Below, piece after piece: positions 25,620-35,219 of a stretch of 64,000 bases of DNA. The position numbers and the translations under genes are program-made. Under the pieces are notes generated by a model that did not search any database, was not told where the DNA came from, and worked only from the letters and a program-made list of their open reading frames with translations. The stretch is from Hyaloscypha bicolor E (taxonomy: Eukaryota; Ascomycota; Leotiomycetes; Helotiales; Hyaloscyphaceae), in contig NW_020194625.1 in assembly GCF_002865645.1 (NCBI RefSeq), positions 1 through 64,000 of the forward strand. The letters are read 5' to 3'. Position 1 is the stretch's first letter; the number at the start of each line of letters is the position of its first letter.

Positions 25620-26408
25620 GAAATTTGGCCAGTCTCAGGGTCCCATCAAACGTCCAGTTTGAAGTGGACGACGTAGAAGCAGAATGAACCTTTCGTACCC
25701 CATTGGATCTCATCCACGTCCGTTTCCTGGCCTTCTCCATCGTGGACTGGCCGAAGCTCGCTAGACAATGCTACACGTGAGTATCCTCCCCCCAGCCCTT
25801 TCTTTCCAGTCCCGTTTCTTTCCTCACATTATACATCTCAAATAGACACACCAGGCCAGGCGGCGGGTTGAATTCAAAGACTGTGATCACCACATTGCCT
25901 CGTCCGATAATTCGCTTTCAAAAGATAGCTACATCTACCAGTATCACAAGTTACTCAAGGACGCAATTGATACGATGCATCCCTCATATGCTCCTGGCCC
26001 GGAGTTGAAGAAGTGGGCCGAGGAGGCAGGGTATGTGAACGTGATGGAAGATATCATACCTCTGCCGATTGGGTTGTGGCCAAGGGACAAGAGGCTGGTA
26101 CGCGCGGCTTTCACGTTGTCATTGCCTTCCAGCTTGTTGTCCATACTTTCGTATGTTGGTCATAAGATTTCCAATCCGAAGTCAGTCAAGGGATTTGGGT
26201 GAGAAATGATTTTGGTGCTAACATCTAGACCAGAAAGAGATTGGAGCCTGGAACTACCTCTGTCTCATCGAGGGCCAAGGCCGTCTGTATGCACATGTTT
26301 ACGGGTGTCTTTGGCTGGTCGGTAGAGGAGGTGCAGGTTTTCCCTGCCAAGGTTAGGGCCGAGTCGATGGATATAAAGAAAGATAAGGTTCATTCACAGT
26401 ATACTTAA
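25620..26408 (+). pseudogene. LaeA-like SAM-dependent methyltransferase fragment
   Basis: Segments match the C-terminal half of fungal LaeA/UMTA-type class I methyltransferases: VPSNVQFEVDDVEAE, then LDLIHVRFL and DWPKLARQ. After an intron (about 25,777-25,845) come RPGG and VEFKD, GPELKKWAEEAGYVNV, LPIGLWPRDKRL, a second intron (about 26,098-26,228) and GWSVEEVQVFPAKVR to a stop at 26,406. Defects are a TGA at 25,685 where the family has Trp, and one missing base near 25,862 (in cggcgggttg, where RPGGW is expected). The N-terminal SAM-binding half with the glycine-rich motif is not recognisable upstream. It is therefore a truncated relic. Family members methylate small molecules or proteins, but nothing can be inferred for this copy. 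Confidence 0.7.
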
Positions 26409-27001
26409 TAAGCGGTTCCCTCCCTCAATATTGGCTTGCTGGGGTGCTGACGAATGTGTGCTCATTAATTACGTCGTGACTAGGCAGAAGCCCGAGGGCA
26501 GGAATTGAATAGTCCTTCTCCCATTTTTGTTTAGCTAGATATATATATTAGGAGAATATCACTGTGAGTGGCTATTCACGATGAGTGACTCCCAAGAAAC
26601 TTATTTTAAGAGCGGTCCTGGCGACTGGTCAAATGGGTAGTGGTCATTGGCTAGTGACTGATCACTGGTGCCTTCCTTACCCGGAAATTAAACTGCCTCA
26701 TTACAATCTGGCATAAAATTATCCAAAAGCTATTCATGTGAGGGTTTGAGTCAAGGTATGTATTGATTCTAGATACACAACGTAGCGCGAGGAGCAAAAG
26801 AAGAATAACGCGGGGAGCCATCCTTAAACAGGCTTCGATATAACTCATTATGTGGTGTTGAACTAGCTAAAGCAATATAGCTAGGGTCACGTGCTTGCAA
26901 TGTAAATCAAGTAAACGATACTGAATTGACTGCTGTTCTACAGTGGTAAGTAGCCCGTATATATAGCCCTGAACCCCCTAAGTCACATGTACTAAATCCC
27001 T
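26409..27001. other. Intergenic, no gene seen
   Basis: No coding frame with support. It contains one perfect CACGTG box at 26,888-26,893, and imperfect short repeats of agtgactg/gagtgact type around 26,565-26,670. Confidence 0.5.
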
Positions 27002-27172
27002 ATGCCAGCTGAACCGATTACAGCTATACAGGGTATTCCAGCCGTACAGGGTATTCCAGCTATACAGGGTATTCCAGCCGTACAGGGTATTCCAGCTATA
27101 CAGGGTATTCCAGCTGGACAGGGTATTAAGCTAGTGCACAGCCCCATGGCGTTCGGTTCCAGGGCTTACTAA
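27002..27172 (+). CDS. Putative 56-residue hexapeptide-repeat micro-ORF
   Basis: An ATG opens a 57-codon frame whose body is a run of six-residue units of the form I-P-A-(V/I)-Q-G, repeated five to six times, then a short non-repetitive tail ending SRAY. The 18-bp DNA unit is a multiple of three, so the repeat is translated in register. There is no signal peptide, no Lys-Arg processing site and no known domain. It sits between two relics and the acid phosphatase gene, 11-bp palindrome arms follow four bases after the stop, and no promoter evidence is visible. It may be only a minisatellite that happens to be open. I do not recognise a family. Confidence 0.25.
   Translation: MPAEPITAIQGIPAVQGIPAIQGIPAVQGIPAIQGIPAGQGIKLVHSPMAFGSRAY
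27021..27128 (+). repeat. 18-bp minisatellite, six copies, alternating variants
   Basis: The units are cagctatacagggtattc (type A) and cagccgtacagggtattc (type B), arranged A-B-A-B-A, plus a last diverged unit with ctgg. The strict alternation gives a 36-bp higher-order period, implying that the array grew by duplication of a two-unit block. Confidence 0.9.
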
Positions 27173-27176
27173 GCCT

Positions 27177-27199
27177 ATTAGGGGCCTCAGGCCCCTAAT
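27177..27199. repeat. Perfect 23-bp palindrome
   Basis: The arms attaggggcct and aggcccctaat surround a single C. It could be a protein-binding site, a hairpin or the trace of an excised small transposon. It lies directly downstream of the micro-ORF. Confidence 0.7.
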
Positions 27200-27227
27200 T
27201 TCAACATGTGGCTCAGTGTCATGTGGT

Positions 27228-27233
27228 CACGTG
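27228..27233. promoter_or_regulatory. CACGTG box, distal, upstream of acid phosphatase gene
   Basis: This perfect E-box lies 605 bp before the phosphatase ATG. CACGTG is the known target of the phosphate regulators Pho4 (yeast) and NUC-1 (Neurospora). Together with the sites at 27,492 and 26,888 it suggests phosphate-starvation control. This is inference from the motif and the gene's family. Confidence 0.45.
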
Positions 27234-27491
27234 ATTTCGCGACAATTCATGGATTATTTGAACTACCAAAATATAAATTTGAATGGATTGAAATCGCCTT
27301 AAACGAAAATTCGATTCATTTGATTCATAATTCATTCAAAAAATTCTGGCTGTCGGGTCCTGAATGTATGAGGGCTAGGAACCCACTCAAAGTTTCACAT
27401 CGCACATTATTAGCTGCTGGGACATTAAACTCTCACCTTCCTAAGACCGTAAGGTGAGTTCAATTTCTCGACCTTAAAAATGCCAATTCAG

Positions 27492-27497
27492 CACGTG
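27492..27497. promoter_or_regulatory. CACGTG box, proximal, upstream of acid phosphatase gene
   Basis: This perfect CACGTG lies 341 bp before the phosphatase ATG, a typical activator distance. A TATA-like ttataag occurs at about 27,736. A pyrimidine-rich run (about 27,785-27,830) precedes the start codon, as is common in fungal 5' leaders. Confidence 0.45.
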
Positions 27498-27832
27498 TAG
27501 CTTTAACGTCCCGCTGGCGACCTAAAAATTTCGCTTCTTCCCGCGGCCAATCATCACCAAGTCTCCTCCAACGTGCCATCAGCCCAAAAATGCAAAGCTG
27601 CTTCAATGGGGATTCTTTTCCGGGGAGTGTCTAAATCGCAGATTCAAGAGCCTCTCTCTGGACAGATAGATGTCACTGCTTCCCGCTTTGTGCCTTGCAG
27701 ACGAATTGGGGGGTGCATGTTCATGATCACCTTTTCTTATAAGTAGGTTGCTTGTGCGTCGTGCGCAATAGCAAAGAACTCATATTTCTTCTCATTCTTC
27801 CCTCGTTGTCTCCTTCCATCCTCTCACTCAGT

Positions 27833-29089
27833 ATGCGTTACAACTATCAATCTGCTGCCGTGAGCGCGACGATTGCTGCATTGATTGGCAGCACCTCAGC
27901 TCAATTCGAACTTGCGGACAATGAGGTACCCTTCATTGGTGGTGGCGTCTACAAGTCCAGTGATCCAGCTCTGGCTGGTTACACTATTCAGTACAAACCA
28001 CCGTTCAAAGCATCCAACTACGGCGGGTACTACACTTGGGCAGTCAACAACAATACTGTGGGGATTAACAACAACACTGCTCAAACAGACCCACTTGGTA
28101 TCCCGAATTCGCCCTCAGACAACACCATGTACCCATTATTCATTATTAATGAAGGGAATCCGAAGGAGATATCTGTCAGCAAAGATGATGACACGCACAG
28201 CGAGGGCAAGGGCAAATTCAAGAAGATCCTCCACGTGATCTTCGAGAACGAAGTGTACGGCTGGACTATGGGTGATTCATGGTGGAAGCTACTTGCCAAA
28301 CGTGGGAAACTTTTGACGAATAGCCACGGCATAACCCATCCGTCCTTGTCTAACTACGCCACTTTCCTCGCTGGTGACTTCTTTGGTGCTGCAGCCGAAG
28401 ACTTTTATAACCTCAACACCACCACCATCTATGACCTGCTCGACGCAAAAGGGCTTGACTATGCCACTTACGCTGAGTGGTATACTCCTCTCGCTACAAA
28501 ACGGGGCCCAAATGACTGCAACAATGAATTATTCATCGGCCCACTCGACAGCACCAACCCAGACTGGAACAGCCCAGTATATCGCCGCTTGGACGTACCA
28601 CCATTGCTCTTCTCTACATACACCGACAGCTACACTCGCTGCAGCAAGATCTACAATGCAACTGAGAAATTCGACGATGATGTGTTTTCACAAAAGCTTC
28701 CCGCCTATTCATTCTACGTCCCCGATATGCTCCACAATGGCCACGACCCAGAATCAGACAGCGACTACGCCCATCAACCTACATCATCGGGAATGTGGTT
28801 CAACGCCTTCTTGGATATGTACCTCGACGATTTGAAGGACCAGGGTACCTTGATAGTTGCAAGTTTCGACGAGGCGACGTGGCAGAATGATAACGATTAT
28901 ATCCCAAACAATAATAACCAAGTTGCCACTCTTTTATTCGGCCATGGTATTGACCCCAATACGAAGGATAATTCATACATCACCCATTATGGTGTCCTCC
29001 GAGGTGCCATCACCAACTTTGGTCTGGGTTCTCTTGGACGTAATGACACCAACGCTACTAACGGTAATCTGGCGTTGTTGCTCGGCTGA
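27833..29089 (+). CDS. Secreted acid phosphatase, phosphoesterase family
   Basis: The protein has 418 residues from a single exon. I chose the ATG at 27,833 rather than the upstream one at 27,752 because it begins a clear signal peptide (MRYNYQSAAVSATIAALIG, cleavage after STSAQ or nearby). The body matches the phosphoesterase family that includes fungal extracellular acid phosphatases. Matching segments are VIFENEVYGWTMGDSWW (Glu138-Asn139 as predicted metal ligands), then HPSLSNYATFLAGD, PDMLHNGHDPESDSDY, VASFDEATW (Asp346) and THYGVLRGAI. Several N-glycosylation sequons (NNT, NTT, NAT, NDT) fit a secreted glycoprotein. It is expected to release inorganic phosphate from organic esters outside the cell or in the wall. 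CACGTG boxes upstream suggest induction on phosphate limitation. The frame is intact, with no RIP stops despite the transposon 430 bp downstream. Confidence 0.9.
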   Translation: MRYNYQSAAVSATIAALIGSTSAQFELADNEVPFIGGGVYKSSDPALAGYTIQYKPPFKASNYGGYYTWAVNNNTVGINNNTAQTDPLGIPNSPSDNTMYPLFIINEGNPKEISVSKDDDTHSEGKGKFKKILHVIFENEVYGWTMGDSWWKLLAKRGKLLTNSHGITHPSLSNYATFLAGDFFGAAAEDFYNLNTTTIYDLLDAKGLDYATYAEWYTPLATKRGPNDCNNELFIGPLDSTNPDWNSPVYRRLDVPPLLFSTYTDSYTRCSKIYNATEKFDDDVFSQKLPAYSFYVPDMLHNGHDPESDSDYAHQPTSSGMWFNAFLDMYLDDLKDQGTLIVASFDEATWQNDNDYIPNNNNQVATLLFGHGIDPNTKDNSYITHYGVLRGAITNFGLGSLGRNDTNATNGNLALLLG

Positions 29090-29513
29090 GCATGAAGATG
29101 AGAGATAGTTGGATATTATCATTATGGAAACTTGTAATTTGCTTGAACATTTCGTGGTTTCGAAGGGACAGTGTCTAGGGCTGATAATTGAAGACTTTGA
29201 GCTTGAATCACCCTAAACTCCTTTGAATGAATTGAATCCAGATTAGGAAAGGCTTCAATGAATTTAAAGCTAGCCCAAGGCCTCTTCATTCATCAAATTT
29301 ATCAAAATTCTATGAATTACCATAAATCCCAAATGTATGGTCCCCTGACCCGATCCTTAAAATTTGACCTCAAATATAATAAATATTAAAAATAAAATAA
29401 AGACTTTTATTTTTATAAACCTAAAATTATTATTGATTATTAGATTCAACCAAAATTCGATCGAATCTCGTCGAATCAAACTAATTCGATGATTCGATAG
29501 GAGCCCTAGGTAG
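29090..29513. other. 3' flank of acid phosphatase gene, noncoding
   Basis: This is the likely 3' UTR and terminator region of the phosphatase gene, then short degenerate repeats based on gaattgaat and attcgatcgaat. It ends at the TA target of the mariner element. Confidence 0.5.
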
Positions 29514-29515
29514 TA

Positions 29516-30896
29516 CAGTCACCACCAACTGATATTAGCCGAAACGCGTATTTAAGCGACGCGACGCGATTTCCCCTACCAACCCCCTTACATATATTAT
29601 CCAAAATGCCACCTTTACGCACTCCTTTACGCTCCATCTCTGGAAATCGCCCTAAGGGGTCAGAGATCTCTCCTTATATACGTGGTCAAGTTATAGGGGA
29701 GGCTTCAGAGGGTACAGATCCTACCTCGATTGCAAAGGACCTAAAATTAACTCGCAGCACCGTTAATTACACACTTTAGCAAGACGAATTACGCAACGAC
29801 GGGCACTCCCTACCACGAAAGCCTCGCAAGAAATCATATACCGATACCGATAAACGTCGAATCCTCCGTTACGTTCGCCTGAACCCAAAGGACACATACT
29901 AACAGGTCATTGATTAATTAGAGCTGGGTTATAGGCGTGAAACCATTAAGAAGATCCTCAAGAGGCATGGCATATGTAATTGGAGAGCAAAGAGACGCCC
30001 GGAGCTTATAGAAGCTTACGCAATGGCACGGCTTGCTTGGTGCCTCGTACGAGAAGGATAGACAGAAGAGGAGTGGGGCTTGGTGGTATGGAGTGACGAG
30101 TGTTCTATAGAGCGGGGGCGGGGTAAAAGGGGGGAATAGTGCTTTCGTATACCGGAGCAAAAGTGGCACAAGGAGATGGTTCAAACCTATAGTACGGGCA
30201 AGAATATAAAGATTATGGTCTGGGGATGCTTTTGGGACTATGGGAGGTCCAATTACTATATTATGGACCGTAATTTTGAGTCGGCAAAGTATGGGCACTT
30301 AGCTAACTCCTACCTGGAGATTTGCAATACAGAAGTAGCTCCAATTTTCTTACGATTTGACGATAGTTACTTATTTATACAAGATAATACTTCTATATAC
30401 CGGGCATATATAGTTCAGGCTTGGTTTGCACTCCATAGTATTATATAGATAGCAAATTAGCTCGTATACTCCCCTGATCTCAATCTAATTGAGTATATCT
30501 GGTGGTACCTGAAAACAAGGACCTATGAGATGTTCCCAGAGGTAGCGGCAGATAAATCAGAGTCAGAGTATGTAAGACAGAGGCTAGAGTCTTGTATTCA
30601 AGCGGCGTGGGACATATTAGATAAGGGGTTATTCGATAATTTATATGCAAGTATGCCGGCGAGAATGAAGGCTTGTATCGCGGCCGATAGGTGGTATACT
30701 AAATATTAAGATAATTAGACGGATGAAACTGTATAATATTTGGGTATATAAAAGAGCGAATCGCAATGATTAAAACAATATAATTTGCACGTGAATTGCC
30801 CTAGTAGTTATTAAGTAATTAAGTAATTAATATGGGGTGGGAATGAGAAGTGTGGTGTGGTGCGGGGTCGTGTCTAATATCAGTTGGCTAGTACTG
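29516..30896 (+). mobile_element. Tc1/mariner-type DNA transposon, complete but inactivated
   Basis: The element is 1,381 bp, flanked by TA duplications (29,514-29,515 and 30,897-30,898). It has imperfect terminal inverted repeats of about 23 bp, starting CAGT and sharing the inner block ccaactgatattag. It carries one transposase frame of 367 codons without any frameshift. It is the only transposon inside the GC-normal island and is far less decayed than those in the AT blocks, pointing to a recent insertion that has been through one or few RIP cycles. Confidence 0.92.
29606..30709 (+). pseudogene. Tc1/mariner transposase with seven in-frame stops
   Basis: The 367-codon frame keeps an N-terminal helix-turn-helix region and the DDE catalytic core: Asp in VWSDECS (codon at 30,095), Asp in FIQDNT (30,383), and Glu in SPDLNLIEYIW (30,491). 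There are 35 residues between the last two (DD35E). Stops occur at codons 58, 99, 104, 152, 178, 281 and 285. Each is one C-to-T or G-to-A change from Gln or Trp, and no indel is present, so RIP is the best explanation. The product would have cut the element at its inverted repeats and reinserted it at TA. It is now non-functional unless complemented from elsewhere. Confidence 0.9.
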
Positions 30897-30898
30897 TA

Positions 30899-31662
30899 CC
30901 ATCGTTTTTTGGTGTTCAGTCTAAATTCACAATACCACCGCATCGCCGCCTACGGCTGTGGGCGCGGTAAAACTACCAATGGCACCTCTTAGGATGCGTC
31001 CAATTCGCAGGATTTCCCTGTGCTACCGCCCTTTCTATTTTCTCCTTGGTCACGAGCGAGATTCCGACGTGGTGGTTTAGGTATTTTGGGCATTGGGATA
31101 AGTTGAGGTTATATTCCACGAGCGGCGGATCCCGAGGGAGGCTTGGAGGAGATGGGGTGGAAGGGGTATGATCATCAGGGCGAGTGAAGCTCGTAAATAG
31201 ACGGCACTTTAGTGTTGCTTGCGCTGAGCAACAGCCTAACGTCTTTATTCATTGCTCCAGAGGTATATGGTTCTCCCTGTCTACCGTACCTGCCAGGCTA
31301 CATGATCGTATAACTTCTGTTAAAAATGGCGCCTGGGGATGTAATATTTACAGCGTTTGGAGCCACGAGATCGGGTGCAAGAGCTGTTCTCCGTGAAGTC
31401 TTTCTGGATGCCGCTGGGTGCTAAAATTCTAGGCCAATTTTTAGAACTCCTGTTCAGCTCCTCAACCAGAGACCGAGAAAACAGTATATGCCCTCTCTTC
31501 AGCGAGACACAACAATACGCTCAACATTCAACACCAAGCAGCACCTAGTCCTGCGGCTTCCCACCATTCCTATACTGCCAAAGCCTCGAAATATCCTTCA
31601 GTCTCTTCTCCCTATGTCCACTAAACCCATTCAAAAGCTCTTCTTTATTCTCCCTTCCGTTA
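30899..31662. other. Intergenic between mariner element and hydrolase-like gene
   Basis: No supported gene. It includes the 3' flank of the minus-strand hydrolase-like gene. A 70-codon plus-strand frame at 31,184-31,396 has no domain and is probably chance. Confidence 0.5.
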
Positions 31663-32969
31663 CTACCACGCGTCAGCATGCCTTCCCTTCAAACCACACA
31701 AAGGTTCAACTGACCTATTAGGAACCAACGAATCCATAAACACATTCCCATCCGCCACCCTCCCGTTAACCCTCGTAAACATATTATCTAAATAATGCAT
31801 ATCCAACAAATGTCCACTACCCTCCCTAATGAACACTGGCCCATAAAACGCATTCCCATCAGCATACGGCTGCGCCTGTGGACTGGTAAAATTAAGAACC
31901 CCAATATTAGCCACGAAATCCTCGCTGTTCGCATAATGCTCAATATGTTTAATAATCCTTTCACCTCGACCATCCCTCCCATTTTCAACCGTAGATACGT
32001 TGAGAAGGGGATTGTTGAAATGACGAGCCGCGTTCCCGAAAGTGAATATCTCGAGTTTGGAGATTAAGGAGGATGAAAGATCGGTAAGAAGCCAGTCGAG
32101 AATTGAAGAGCCTTCGATCCCGCCCTGGCTATGGAGAATGAGGACGACTTTGCGAGTGGTGGGGGAGGAGAGCGCGGAGCGGAGTTGCATGCGGCCTTGG
32201 CGGATGTCTTTGGTCTTGTAGTCGATGTCGCGCTGAATTAGGCATTCTATGAGGTCGAAGAGGAGTCCTTTTCTGGGAAATGTTAGTATGGAGCCGGTTG
32301 GGAGTGAGTGGGGTAGAAGGGAGAGGAAACGTGCTTACGTCGGGTTGTGGATGCCTACTATCTCGCGCTGGAAGGTGCTGGCGAGTAGATTGAGATTTGA
32401 TTGTAGCCAATTGTCTCTTGGGGTTGGAGTTAGACTGTTCCGTTGATCTGATGCGGAAAAACAACATACCCAGTTGCAATACCGTTGATAAAGAACCAGA
32501 GTTCGCTCTCATCATTCACAGGTGGCTCGCCATCGGGTAGGCCGACTAAGCATTCAGTCCTCGGTCCTCCATTGAGTAACCTCATAACCAACAATGTTGA
32601 TACTGTGAAAAGAACACAGAAGACAACATGAACAATTCCTGGAACAAACCAGTATAGAACAGCCACAATTGGCAAAGTAATAAGCAATAATAGTTGGCTG
32701 ATGATCAATACGGCATGAAGGAAAATGTCTCTAGTATTCCGCCACGTTGCTGAAAGTTCGTCGAGTTTGCCTGAAATGCATGGTCGAAGCGGGATGACAA
32801 TAAGGGGAAGAAGTCTGCTGTACTGAAAGACGGAGAGGATGTCAATCCATACCAGGCGGAAGGGATTCCTGTCGACGTCTGATGGGATCTGGATGTAGGG
32901 GTTGTTCCCGAAAGGTTTGTTCGCGTTGAATATTCCGCTACCGGGCATCTTTTTCGCGTATCCGTTCAT
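31663..32969 (-). CDS. Membrane-anchored alpha/beta-hydrolase-like protein, three exons
   Basis: The exons are 32,470-32,969, 32,339-32,416 and 31,663-32,272. The introns are 53 and 66 bp, both GT-AG, and the first has a CTAAC branch site. The spliced length is 1,188 nt, giving 395 residues. I start at MNGYAKKMPG, because an upstream in-frame ATG at 33,057-33,059 adds only a poorly conserved leader. The N-terminus is followed by NPFRLVWIDILSVF, then two adjacent membrane helices at about residues 83-107 and 108-131. The segment LWFFINGIATG is split by intron 1. A nucleophile-elbow-like VLILHSQGGIEG has Ser241 as candidate catalytic serine (HSxGG form), followed by FGNAARHFNNP and a later HLLDMHYLDNMF, possibly holding the catalytic His. 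This matches a widespread uncharacterised fungal family related to lipases/esterases. The substrate is unknown. The gene is intact. Confidence 0.82.
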
Positions 32970-34137
32970 AATGGAAGTGAATTGCTTCGTTATTGAAAGG
33001 ATGTGGGATAGAGTTGAGATGGAAAAGTGGTGTTTTATTAAGGAAAGTGCTACTCGCAAGAGTGCTTTTGTTTGCGCCTAGGGCTGAGGTGAGAGGCCTT
33101 CCTCAATATTTAAGCTGCCTTAATAAAACGCCAGGTCTTGTTCCGCAGTAAGCAAACTTTCACGTGAAATAATACTTTGAAACCCCCTTCTTATTTTTAT
33201 CTCTTTACGAAATGTTTCGACAGCTTGTCATCTTGAGAGGAGTGGAGGCTGAGTGACGACCAATTGAGGTCAATGCCACTATCCGCTCGAGAATTATCAT
33301 GTGAAAGAAAGTAATACACCCCATTCGTGATAGGAATAGGGTGGCTGAGTTTGACAGTACAGCGGTGAACTTGTAGAACTTGACATGTGAGAAATACGAG
33401 CACGATACTCGCCAAACACTAAATGCAATAAGATTCGATGGGAAGTCAGGCGAGGCGTCGGAAAGAATCACCCCTATAAAGCCAAGCTGAAATAATAAGC
33501 AGGAACCCCGCATTCCCTGAGGTTTTCACCCCCCCTGTTTATCATCCGCACCACATATTCCCATTCTATCAAGCATGTGATAGACAGAAGATAGCCTCCT
33601 CAGAACTGACTCCCTGAACCCGGAGCAAATCCCCGGCAATGAAAATCCCCACGCACGTCAAAGTGCTAACAAGCTAGATGGCGGTTCTGAACAAGCTGAA
33701 TCGATGTGAGCTGACAGATGTAAACGACGGTATAGGCGACGCGCAGACACAAATACGCCACAACAAAGGCATTGAGAGTGGAGATGTCGATACTCGCGAT
33801 GTAGCCAGCCAAGACAGCCCCCACGAAGACCGGAGATTCTCCATTCCGTTTTTATGAGTAGCTTCTGCTCTTTCATAAGGACCATACACCTCGATGGGCG
33901 TAGACTCGCTCAGGGTAGCGTCCTACTTGGAAGATCTTGGGTTGCTGTTGTTCAATCGTCCATTGTTGACCTTTTTCATGATTGCAAAGGCATAATTGTG
34001 AGGCAGCAAGGGAAGGACTCAGTAGGCTGGAATGGCGAAAAATAAAAAAGTTGGTCATTTGAATGGTAGTGGCTCGCCTATCTCGGTGAGATATGACGTC
34101 TCTCTCCGTGGATGCTTGGGCACGGATGTGAAAAAGG
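32970..34137. other. Upstream region of hydrolase-like gene, no recognised gene
   Basis: It should hold the promoter of the minus-strand hydrolase-like gene. Several frames of 60-100 codons occur on both strands (for example 33,205-33,513 minus), but they overlap each other and show no domain, so I leave them out. Confidence 0.45.
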
Positions 34138-34392
34138 CTGATCGAATTTGGAGCCGCTTCCTACCGCCAGCGAATTGGTGATCTGGACGAGGATGAGCGC
34201 ATCTTAGAGACGTACGCAGTAAGACAGGTAAGCATGCAACAATCTCGAGGCACTGTGGAGTGACTTAGAATCCAGGAAGATTTTCCGAATGCGGATATGT
34301 ATAGGGCTATGACTTCGAATCCCTCGAATGACAAAGCAGTGATGTTAGAAAGGTTCAAAGAAGATGGTGCGTATGGACATTCGAAAGGGTAG
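34138..34392 (+). pseudogene. Possible fragment of an unrecognised two-exon gene
   Basis: An open segment reading LIEFGAASYRQRIGDLDEDE ends at a good 5' splice site (cag|gtaagc, 34,228). A 48-bp intron ends at atccag (34,275). The next segment continues EDFPNADMYRAMTSNPSNDK and stops with TAG at 34,390. The acidic and polar composition looks like real coding sequence. No upstream start can be joined: a TGA lies just before the first segment. It may be the tail of a broken gene. I do not recognise the family. Confidence 0.25.
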
Positions 34393-35219
34393 GGAGAACT
34401 CACGGGCTTCTTCTGCTGATTTCACGTGCAAATCCTTCCTGAAACATGGCGTGTACAGGGGTTTACTGGGCGCCGGGGCTTCTAACCCAACGTCCTGTCG
34501 TCAACCTCTCCGCATTCTCCTGAAGGCCACCACTCTGCAGTCATCGTGAACACGGCAGGACGCTAAGTTGCGGCCTGTGCCATAATTTGGCCCATCAGGA
34601 CGGAACTCTCCTTGTTATGCGTGATTTTCTCCATTCTGCAATGCTTCAGCTGGCTCTTCGCCGCCACTGAAGCACGAAGATATTGAATCGCCAAGGCGTT
34701 GCAGTCAGCTCGACGGGATCGTTGTCAGCCTTACGTAGGTATTCTCTTCGGGCGACATCCTGATCGCTGCATTTGAACTTCTCCTGACCCTTCCATGATC
34801 CAGAAGTCTCTAGATGAAGCCATCTTCTTCAAGAAAGTCCATGGATGTCGAGAACTATGGCGGTAAGCCGCCAAGCTCAGAGATATTACTTGCAGGAGCT
34901 CATGGGAGGTATCATGTCGTGTAACAGCGTATCGTATGTTTGACACTTCCAAGGCCAGCGGGCTGAGGGCTGGGTTTCATTCGTAACGCCCTCTTTCTGC
35001 TTACGTCCTTTTGCAGGTAGGCAACTTCACCTCTCCATAATTTTGCATGTGAATTTTCAAATCGTTGATCTCTCAAGGGTAATAACTACTTCTTATATCC
35101 CGAAGACACGTTTTGATGTGCTCAAGGAATCTGTTCAGGACAACCAATATCTTCTCCCCGTGTCGATACATTCTTCAACCTAGGAACAACGATTTTTAGA
35201 TCATAATACACAAGCCATC
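34393..35219. other. Intergenic, upstream of the Ppo gene
   Basis: No supported gene. A minus-strand stretch around 34,560-34,830 has coding-like composition in changing frames, perhaps an old gene fragment. The last few hundred bases should contain the Ppo promoter. Confidence 0.4.

Noticed and set aside
27021..27128. CRISPR-like repeat array
   Set aside because: Units are directly adjacent without spacers, and the genome is fungal; it is a minisatellite.
27752..27832. Upstream ATG extending the acid phosphatase by 27 residues
   Set aside because: The inner ATG at 27,833 starts a canonical signal peptide. The extension would bury it behind a leader that coincides with the pyrimidine-rich 5' UTR.
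28374..28835. 153-codon plus-strand frame within the phosphatase
   Set aside because: Out-of-frame shadow of the phosphatase coding sequence; no domain.
29918..30298. 126-codon minus-strand frame
   Set aside because: Antisense to the mariner transposase, whose sense strand carries the DDE motifs.
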